From Sporosarcina globispora (GTDB lineage: Bacteria; Bacillota; Bacilli; Bacillales; Cytobacillaceae), in NCBI RefSeq assembly GCF_001274725.1, contig NZ_LGUF01000007.1, forward strand, positions 2,521,282 through 2,585,281: 64,000 bases of DNA. The letters run 5' to 3'. This document shows, piece by piece, positions 58,857-64,000 of the stretch; the first letter of the stretch is position 1, and the number at the start of each line of letters is the position of its first letter. Under the pieces are notes generated by a model, which saw only the letters and a list, made by a program, of their open reading frames with translations, had not been told where the DNA came from and did not search any database. The translations under genes were made by a program, and so were the position numbers.

Positions 58857-60425
58857 ATGACAACTACTATTGGAAAGATTTTTGATTTAACGGCTGGCAA
58901 GTTTCCTAATAAAGAAGCTTTGTATGATGTGAGAAAAAATCTGCGTCTTACCTATAAGGAATGGGGTCTTGAAATAAACAGATTGGCAAATGCCTTAATA
59001 AATGCTGGAGTAAGGAAGGGTGACAGGGTTTCAATATACCTGTTTAACACTGAAGAGCTTGCTACAGCATTTTTTGCCTGTGCAAAAATCGGTGCAGTCT
59101 TTAATCCAATCAACTTCAGGCTGATGTCAGAAGAAGTTGCATATATCCTCCAGGATGTAGAACCAAAAGTAGTGTTATTTGAACAAATGCTGGAATCGGG
59201 CATTTCTCCTATTGCTAATCGTTTCCCGCATACAGCCTTCTGGTATATCGATGACAATAAACCGGAATACGCTTCATCCTATCGGGAAAAAGTATATGCA
59301 GCGCCATTTAATGAAATAGAAGTGCCTATAGAGGAAAATGACTTGTACGCTATTATGTACACAAGCGGAACCACGGGAAGGCCAAAAGGAGTGGTCCACC
59401 GGCATAGGGATATGGTCGAACAAAGCCTTATTGTCATTGGGGCGACAAAGCTTGAAAGCAGCGATAATGGTCTCGTGACTGCTCCTATGTTCCACTGCGC
59501 AGAACTTCACTGTGCCTTTTTGCCGCGTGTGCATGTGGGGGCAAAGAATACCATCCTCCATCATTTTGATGCAAAGGAAGTATTACAATTAATCTCTGAA
59601 GAGAAGATCACAAAGTTTTTTGCAGCTCCCACTATGTGGAATATGCTGCTGCAGGAAGACTTGAGCCGTTATAATCTCGAAAGCCTGAAGATGGGTCTTT
59701 ATGGTGCTGCTCCCATGGCTCCTGCCCTTGTTTATGCCTGCCGTGAAAAATTGGGCATCTCTCTAGTGCAAGCATATGGAATGACCGAGATGGGGCCTGC
59801 CATTACGTTTTTATCAGAAGGTGACCAAATCCGGAAAGCCGGTTCTGCCGGGCAGGCTTGCTTAAATCATGAGATTAGAATAGTAAGGCCGAATGAGAAT
59901 GGTCCATCAGATCCTGATGATGTCGTGCCGGCAGGAGAAACAGGTGAAATCATCGTAAAAGGCCCATGCATGATGAGCGGATATTTCAATCGGGCGGAAG
60001 TAACCGATCATGCGATCCATGGCGGCTGGTACCACTCAGGAGATATAGGCTATCTGGATGATGAGGGCTATTTGTACGTCAAAGATAGAGCGGATGACAT
60101 GATTATTAGCGGCGGAGAAAATATTTATCCTCGTGAAATAGAAGATATTTTATATACCCATAATGGGGTCCTTGATGCAGCAGTGATTGGCCAGCCTGAT
60201 GACCGCTGGGGTGAAACAGTAACAGCACTTGTTGTAAGGAAAGATCCATCCCTGACTGGAGAAGAGCTTGATGAATTGTGCAGGAACAGTGCTGAGCTTG
60301 CTAATTATAAGCGGCCAAGAAAATATGTGTTTTGTGACGTTCTGCCAAGAAACGCGAGCGGAAAAATCCAAAAATTTATACTCCGCAAGCAGCTGGAGGA
60401 TCTGTTCGCCGACGGTAAAATTTAG
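58857..60425 (+). CDS. Acyl-CoA synthetase (AMP-forming)
   Basis: 522 aa ANL-superfamily ligase. P-loop MYTSGTTGRPKGVVHRHRD (near 165), YGMTEMGPA (near 305), YHSGDIGYLDDEGYLYVKDR (near 395) and A10 motif NASGKIQKFILRKQL near the C-terminus. It activates a free carboxylic acid with ATP to acyl-AMP and then acyl-CoA, feeding the dehydrogenase upstream. GGGAGG precedes the ATG at 58857, 18 nt after the thiolase stop. Substrate chain not determinable. Confidence 0.9.
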   Translation: MTTTIGKIFDLTAGKFPNKEALYDVRKNLRLTYKEWGLEINRLANALINAGVRKGDRVSIYLFNTEELATAFFACAKIGAVFNPINFRLMSEEVAYILQDVEPKVVLFEQMLESGISPIANRFPHTAFWYIDDNKPEYASSYREKVYAAPFNEIEVPIEENDLYAIMYTSGTTGRPKGVVHRHRDMVEQSLIVIGATKLESSDNGLVTAPMFHCAELHCAFLPRVHVGAKNTILHHFDAKEVLQLISEEKITKFFAAPTMWNMLLQEDLSRYNLESLKMGLYGAAPMAPALVYACREKLGISLVQAYGMTEMGPAITFLSEGDQIRKAGSAGQACLNHEIRIVRPNENGPSDPDDVVPAGETGEIIVKGPCMMSGYFNRAEVTDHAIHGGWYHSGDIGYLDDEGYLYVKDRADDMIISGGENIYPREIEDILYTHNGVLDAAVIGQPDDRWGETVTALVVRKDPSLTGEELDELCRNSAELANYKRPRKYVFCDVLPRNASGKIQKFILRKQLEDLFADGKI

Positions 60426-60445
60426 CCGGAAGAAAGGAATGAACG

Positions 60446-61573
60446 ATGTTAAAAGGCATAAGAATAATCGATTTTTCCAATTATCTCCCTGGTCCGTTTG
60501 CTTCCCAGAGACTTGCGGAGCTTGGAGCTGAAGTGATAAAAATTGAACCTTTGACTGGTGATCCCGGAAGGCAGCTGGATATCAAAATAGAGGGCACAGG
60601 TGCTGTCTTTGCTGCCAATAACCGCGGCAAAAAAAGCCTTGCTCTTAACCTGAAGTGCAAAGAAGGAAGATTTGCCGTCCTCAAGCTGATTTCAGAGAGT
60701 GATGCCGTGCTGGAAAGCTTTCGGCCAGGTGTTATGAAAAAGCTCGGACTGGACTATGAGTCTGTGAAAAAACACAAACACAATATTGTTTATTGCTCCC
60801 TTACAGGATACGGAGAAAATGAAGACTATCAATATTTAGGAAGTCATGATCTAAACTATATGGCAGTAAGCGGCGCCCTTGCCCAGCTGAAGGACCGCAG
60901 CGGAAGGCCTGTTCACCCGTCCAATACAATAGCGGATTTTATGGGAGGCATGGCAGCAAGCGAAAGAATACTGGCTACACTGCTTTCAAGCAAGATTTCC
61001 GGCAATGGGGGGTATCACTGCATTTCCATTGCTGACGTGATGGCTTCCATAATGGGGAACCATTTGCTGATCGAGAATGAAACGGGATATCAAAATGGAC
61101 TTTCGGTACTAAACGGGGAAATCGTCGCTTACTCCATTTATGAAACAAAGGATGCGCGGTATGCAGCTCTTGCCGCATTAGAGCCGAAGTTCTGGATAAA
61201 CTTCTGCAAGAGTGCCGGCAGGGAGGATTGGATTGATTCCCAATTTTCCAGCGTCTCTGGCAATAATCCTGTATATTTGGAGATTACTGAGTTATTTAAA
61301 AGCAGAACATTAAAAGAGTGGACTCAATTTGGGCAAAAGGTAGATTGCTGCCTGACTCCGGTATTAGAGGCGGGTGAATTAAAAGACTTTCCGCTTTTTA
61401 AAGGGATTTTTGAACGAAACGAGAAATACCCTTTAGTTAAAATGCATGGAGGAATTGATTCAGCAGTCGCCCGCCCTCCGAAGCTGGGAGAACATAATGA
61501 GGAAGTATTAAAAAATATTGCCGGATTGCCAGAGGAGAAAGTGAAGACTATGGCAGCAGAGAGAATATTTTAA
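60446..61573 (+). CDS. CaiB/BaiF-family (class III) CoA-transferase
   Basis: 375 aa. N-terminal GIRIIDFSNYLPGPFASQRLAELGAEVIKIEPL, typical of the family, the CoA-binding NRGKKSLALNLKCKEG, and the catalytic Asp in NTIADFMGGM (near 163). Transfers CoA between carboxylic acids, and may swap CoA onto the same substrate as the ligase. Related to human AMACR/racemase-like proteins, so an epimerase role for 2-methyl acyl-CoA is a second possibility. GAAAGGAATG precedes the ATG. A terminator ends the operon. Confidence 0.87.
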   Translation: MLKGIRIIDFSNYLPGPFASQRLAELGAEVIKIEPLTGDPGRQLDIKIEGTGAVFAANNRGKKSLALNLKCKEGRFAVLKLISESDAVLESFRPGVMKKLGLDYESVKKHKHNIVYCSLTGYGENEDYQYLGSHDLNYMAVSGALAQLKDRSGRPVHPSNTIADFMGGMAASERILATLLSSKISGNGGYHCISIADVMASIMGNHLLIENETGYQNGLSVLNGEIVAYSIYETKDARYAALAALEPKFWINFCKSAGREDWIDSQFSSVSGNNPVYLEITELFKSRTLKEWTQFGQKVDCCLTPVLEAGELKDFPLFKGIFERNEKYPLVKMHGGIDSAVARPPKLGEHNEEVLKNIAGLPEEKVKTMAAERIF

Positions 61574-61605
61574 GGTTTAAAATATAATTGAATAATTTGC
61601 TGAAG

Positions 61606-61645
61606 GAGCCATAATCCATGTGATGATTATGGCTCTTTCTTTTTA
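61606..61645 (+). terminator. Intrinsic terminator
   Basis: Perfect 11-bp stem GAGCCATAATC/GATTATGGCTC followed by a T-rich tail. Confidence 0.9.
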
Positions 61646-61767
61646 GTCTGGGGGACAAGGGCTGTTTTCTTTGAAAGAGGAGGGCTTAATAGAAGATTAA
61701 ATGGTATAATGAAAGGGAATATAAAATACTATAAACTTTTTCTATTTTTGGAGTGTGATGGTCACTA

Positions 61768-62463
61768 GTGCGTTTTATTAAAACAATCCCCAATATAGTC
61801 ACTTTGGGTAATTTATATTGCGGATTTCTTTCAATCGGTATGGCTGCAAATGGCGAATTTAAGAATGCCGCAATATTGATTCTAATCGGCATGATGCTCG
61901 ATAGCATGGACGGAAGGCTTGCAAGAATGCTGAAAGCGGACAGTGCGCTTGGGAAAGAACTCGATTCACTGGCGGATATTGTTACCTTTGGTGTTGCCCC
62001 TTCATTTTTGGTCTATTATACATACTTTTTTCAATTTGGTATCCTTGGATTAATCGTTTCTGGTGTTTTTCCTCTATTTGGGGCTTATCGGCTTGCCAGG
62101 TTCAATATCAGTCCCCCAAAATCCTCATTAAATTATTTTATTGGAGTGCCGATAACTGCGGCAGGAGGGATTATGGCCATACTGACCCTTTTTGGTGACC
62201 TTATTCCCAGTATCATCACAACTGTTGTTTTTACTGCACTCTGCTTTCTAATGGTAAGCAGAATCCGGATTCCTAGCTTTAAGGAAGTTCCCCTTCCGAA
62301 ATACGGAACAATTGTTACCATTTTTCTCGGGAGTGTCTTATACGTTATTTACAAGGGCTCATATGGCCCATTTCCCGATTTGATTTATATTGCGATACCA
62401 CTTTACATTGCGTATTTAACGTACCGATTCATTAAAGGTAAAAACAAAAAAGAAATCGATTAA
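61768..62463 (+). CDS. pssA: CDP-diacylglycerol-serine O-phosphatidyltransferase
   Basis: 231 aa membrane enzyme that makes phosphatidylserine from CDP-diacylglycerol and L-serine. CDP-alcohol phosphotransferase motif D-x2-DG-x2-AR-x8-G-x3-D-x3-D is present: DSMDGRLARMLKADSALGKELDSLAD (residues 50-75). N-terminal IPNIVTLGNLYCGFLSIG is typical of PssA. About seven hydrophobic segments. GTG start; GGAGTG upstream. No psd gene follows in this window, where it normally sits; the repeat element comes next. Confidence 0.9.
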   Translation: MRFIKTIPNIVTLGNLYCGFLSIGMAANGEFKNAAILILIGMMLDSMDGRLARMLKADSALGKELDSLADIVTFGVAPSFLVYYTYFFQFGILGLIVSGVFPLFGAYRLARFNISPPKSSLNYFIGVPITAAGGIMAILTLFGDLIPSIITTVVFTALCFLMVSRIRIPSFKEVPLPKYGTIVTIFLGSVLYVIYKGSYGPFPDLIYIAIPLYIAYLTYRFIKGKNKKEID

Positions 62464-62465
62464 TT

Positions 62466-62856
62466 AGAAAAGCGGAAGCGCCTTGCCGACAATGGAACGG
62501 AGACTAAGAACGCCACGTCCTGTGGCAACGTCTGCATGACCCCGAGTTCCCAGGAGCCGCAACAAGACAAACCGAAATGTGGAGGCGACTGCTCAGGGAC
62601 GACAAGCATAAGACGAGCACTGCAAGAAGGTGTTCTTTCCTTCTGGAAGGGATTGGCTAATGTCTCGAGTCCCTAGGAGCCGCAACAAGACAAACCGAAA
62701 TGTGGAGGCGACTGCTCAGGGACGACAAGCATAAGACGAGCACTGCAAGAAGGTGTTCTTTCCTTCTGGAAGGGATTGGCTAATGTCTCGAGTCCCTAGG
62801 AGCCGCAACAAGACAAGCTTGTGACCTCGAGGGGGCAGGCAGCTTTCGCTAGACAG
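62466..62856 (-). repeat. Intergenic repeat element, copy B, with internal 123-bp tandem repeat
   Basis: Opposite orientation to copy A (11089-11332). A 123-bp unit occurs in two full copies (62552-62674 and 62675-62797) with a third start at 62798-62816. 62695-62838 is the reverse complement of 11103-11246 with one difference by reading. The outer ends (GCGGAAGCGCC... and ...GGCAGCTTTCGC) form an imperfect inverted repeat. It is GC-richer than its surroundings and contains no plausible gene. Confidence 0.88.
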
Positions 62857-62891
62857 TTATTGAAGGTTCAAAGTTATACTTTCTTACAAAT

Positions 62892-62921
62892 AAAAAAAGG
62901 CCAGGATGGCCTTTTTTTTTT
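62892..62921. terminator. Bidirectional terminator
   Basis: AAAAAAAGGCC/GGCCTTTTTTT with a 5-nt loop; it ends the GIY-YIG gene on the minus strand. Confidence 0.85.
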
Positions 62922-63300
62922 ATTTGAAAAATACTTTGTCTATATTATATTTTGCATGCAGTGTATTAATAATATAGGTCTCATAAATTTCGCGCTCCAT
63001 GCTGTCTTCAACGTAAATGACCGCAATTTTATAGACATCATCGCGATGATTTTTTATAGGGGAAACATTATCTTCAAAATGCTTTTTGACGCGCTGTCTT
63101 AATTTTCGTGCCTTCCCTACAAAAAGCAGTTCTTCGTTTGCATCGAAAAACAGAATCATGCCGCCCTTGTCTCTTGGTATCTTATGATAATCTGTGAAAC
63201 CATAGACACTGCTAAGGTCACTTTCAACAGCCTGTCCCGTTTGCCTGCTTCTTGTAATGACGAGATCAGGCTGAGGTATTTCAATTTTTATCACTATCAT
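62920..63300 (-). CDS. GIY-YIG nuclease-domain protein (UvrC-like N-terminal domain)
   Basis: About 126 aa. The GIY-YIG fold appears as GGMILFFDANEELLFVGKARKLRQRVKKHF, where the tyrosines of a canonical GIY...YIG are replaced (ILF, LFVGKA) and the catalytic Arg in RQRV remains. A later Glu in SMEREIYETY is in the position of the metal-binding Glu. It looks like UvrC's N-terminal domain alone, and is often annotated as a nucleotide-excision-repair endonuclease. ATG at 63300 or 63303 after AGGAAG. Activity uncertain. Confidence 0.75.
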   Translation of the reverse strand: MIVIKIEIPQPDLVITRSRQTGQAVESDLSSVYGFTDYHKIPRDKGGMILFFDANEELLFVGKARKLRQRVKKHFEDNVSPIKNHRDDVYKIAVIYVEDSMEREIYETYIINTLHAKYNIDKVFFK

Positions 63301-63386
63301 CACTTCCTATTCTGAGATTATAGAGTAACATAAAATGCTTATGTAATCCACATTCAAAAATTTATAATAATGTATTTTATACATTC

Positions 63387-63413
63387 AGGCTGTCGAGAAA
63401 CTGTCGACAGCCT
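63387..63413 (+). repeat. Putative IS left-end inverted repeat
   Basis: AGGCTGTCG...CGACAGCCT hairpin about 90 bp before the transposase start, the typical place for an IS1182-like terminal repeat. The partner end lies outside the window. Confidence 0.5.
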
Positions 63414-63499
63414 TTATTTTGTAATTTAACTTTAATTATTCACCGCGTTAATATGTTATAATTTAATTAATAAATCATAATAGATAGTGGTGAATTTAC

Positions 63500-64000
63500 A
63501 TGTTTAAACCCAAAGAATCTTCTCAAAATGAAATTGAATTTGTTTCTATAGATGAACTTGTTCCTTCGGACCATCTTCTTCGAAAAATTGACCAGTACAT
63601 AGATTTTTCAACTATCTTAGATAAGGTTCGTCCTTATTATAGTGAAGACAACGGTCGACCAACCGACCCTCTGCTTCTATTCAAAATGATGTTTATTGGC
63701 TATTTGTACGGCATCCGTTCAGAAAGACAATTAGAACAGGAAATTAAAATGAACATCGCATACCGTTGGTTTTTAGGTTTGAAATTCAGAGATTCTGTTC
63801 CTCATCATTCTACAATTAGTTTCAATCGGCAAAATCGATTTAAAGGTACTGATATTTTTCAAGAAATCTTTGATGAAATTGTCCTCCAGGCTATAAACAA
63901 TAAGATGGTCGGCGGTCGTGTTCTTTTTACAGATTCGACGCATCTTAAAGCTAATGCGAATAAACATAAATTCACCAAAGAAGAAGTTAAAGCCCATACA
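63500..64000 (+). CDS. IS1182-family transposase, 5' part
   Basis: 167 codons, cut by the window end. Begins MFKPKESSQNEIEFVSIDEL and has the IS1182 N-terminal domain (SDHLLRKIDQYIDFSTI, RPTDPLLLFKMMFIGYLYGIRSERQLEQEI, WFLGL, VPHHSTIS) followed by the first catalytic Asp in RVLFTDSTHLKANANKHK. The frame is intact as far as it goes. A GTGG-type ribosome site precedes the ATG weakly, usual for transposases. Confidence 0.88.
   Translation, partial: MFKPKESSQNEIEFVSIDELVPSDHLLRKIDQYIDFSTILDKVRPYYSEDNGRPTDPLLLFKMMFIGYLYGIRSERQLEQEIKMNIAYRWFLGLKFRDSVPHHSTISFNRQNRFKGTDIFQEIFDEIVLQAINNKMVGGRVLFTDSTHLKANANKHKFTKEEVKAHT

Larger units (their letters stand above)
63387..64000 (+). mobile_element. IS1182-like insertion sequence, left part
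   Basis: From the putative end hairpin to the window edge. Contains the 5' part of an IS1182-type transposase gene. Right end and target duplication not visible. Confidence 0.7.

Noticed and set aside
58121..58900. Long minus-strand frame of 259 codons opposite the thiolase gene
   Set aside because: Antisense shadow of a clear thiolase, Ser/Pro-rich translation and no ribosome site.
1..64000. CRISPR arrays, tRNA or rRNA genes
   Set aside because: No regularly spaced direct repeats, cloverleaf-type sequences or rRNA motifs were seen on reading; a tRNA scan could confirm.

Overview
The window is a 64-kb chromosomal segment of an aerobic to facultatively respiring, low-G+C Bacillaceae bacterium (Bacillus/Cytobacillus-like; species not determinable). 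Evidence is the AGGAGG-type ribosome binding sites, frequent TTG/GTG starts, intrinsic terminators after most operons, and Bacillus-specific genes (tnrA, amiE-nagZ-namZ, YjgC/YjgD-type formate dehydrogenase with DUF1641, FbpA-like protein, YtrA-type ABC locus). No rRNA, tRNA or CRISPR array was seen.

Layout. 1-3.4 kb: the 3' part of a class B penicillin-binding protein and small stress or unknown genes, one apparently frameshifted. 3.5-14.2 kb: the most unusual region, a nitrate-respiration island. It has a NarI/DsrM-like membrane subunit with a cysteine tail, a cytoplasmic Mo-bisMGD nitrate reductase-like subunit, a four-cluster ferredoxin subunit, a Tat-signal Rieske protein, three small unknown proteins, and a NarK transporter fused to a PAS domain. 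A sensor-less histidine kinase, an NreC-like regulator, an NreA-like GAF protein and a three-PAS histidine kinase follow. A helically phased pair of GGGGAA-TTCCCC operators sits upstream. 14.3-20.2 kb: chrA with padR, small genes including an FbpA-like one, tnrA with a TnrA box, a two-gene ThrE exporter and an ABC exporter. 20.3-27.3 kb: muropeptide salvage (amiE, nagZ, namZ and a GlcNAc PTS permease) behind putative NagR and CcpA sites. 27.7-31.9 kb: a nitrilase-family hydrolase with two GNAT proteins, a cationic mini-gene and a secreted LVIVD-repeat protein. 32.2-38.7 kb: formate dehydrogenase fdhF-DUF1641, a cupin-HD-GYP protein, fdhD and a DUF2294 gene. 38.8-40.3 kb: a CwlO-like peptidoglycan hydrolase with a WalR-like box. 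40.4-51.5 kb: a glycolate/glyoxylate locus (GntR, glcE-glcF-glcD, malate synthase G, FAH-family hydrolase, IclR, LctP-type permease) sharing three copies of one operator. 51.6-55.5 kb: a YtrA-type ABC system with an ECF sigma factor. 55.6-61.6 kb: SDR, acyl-CoA dehydrogenase, thiolase, acyl-CoA ligase and CoA-transferase. 61.7-64 kb: pssA, a complex intergenic repeat, a GIY-YIG protein and the start of an IS1182-like element.

How they work together: quinol (in part from formate via FdhF) could feed the unusual nitrate reductase, with NarK-PAS and the two-component genes sensing nitrate or redox state. TnrA links to nitrogen status. The glycolate locus turns glycolate into malate through glyoxylate. 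The cell-wall genes release and recover GlcNAc/MurNAc. Almost identical repeats at about 11.1 and 62.7 kb, in opposite orientation, bracket most of the window. All functions are inferred from sequence only.
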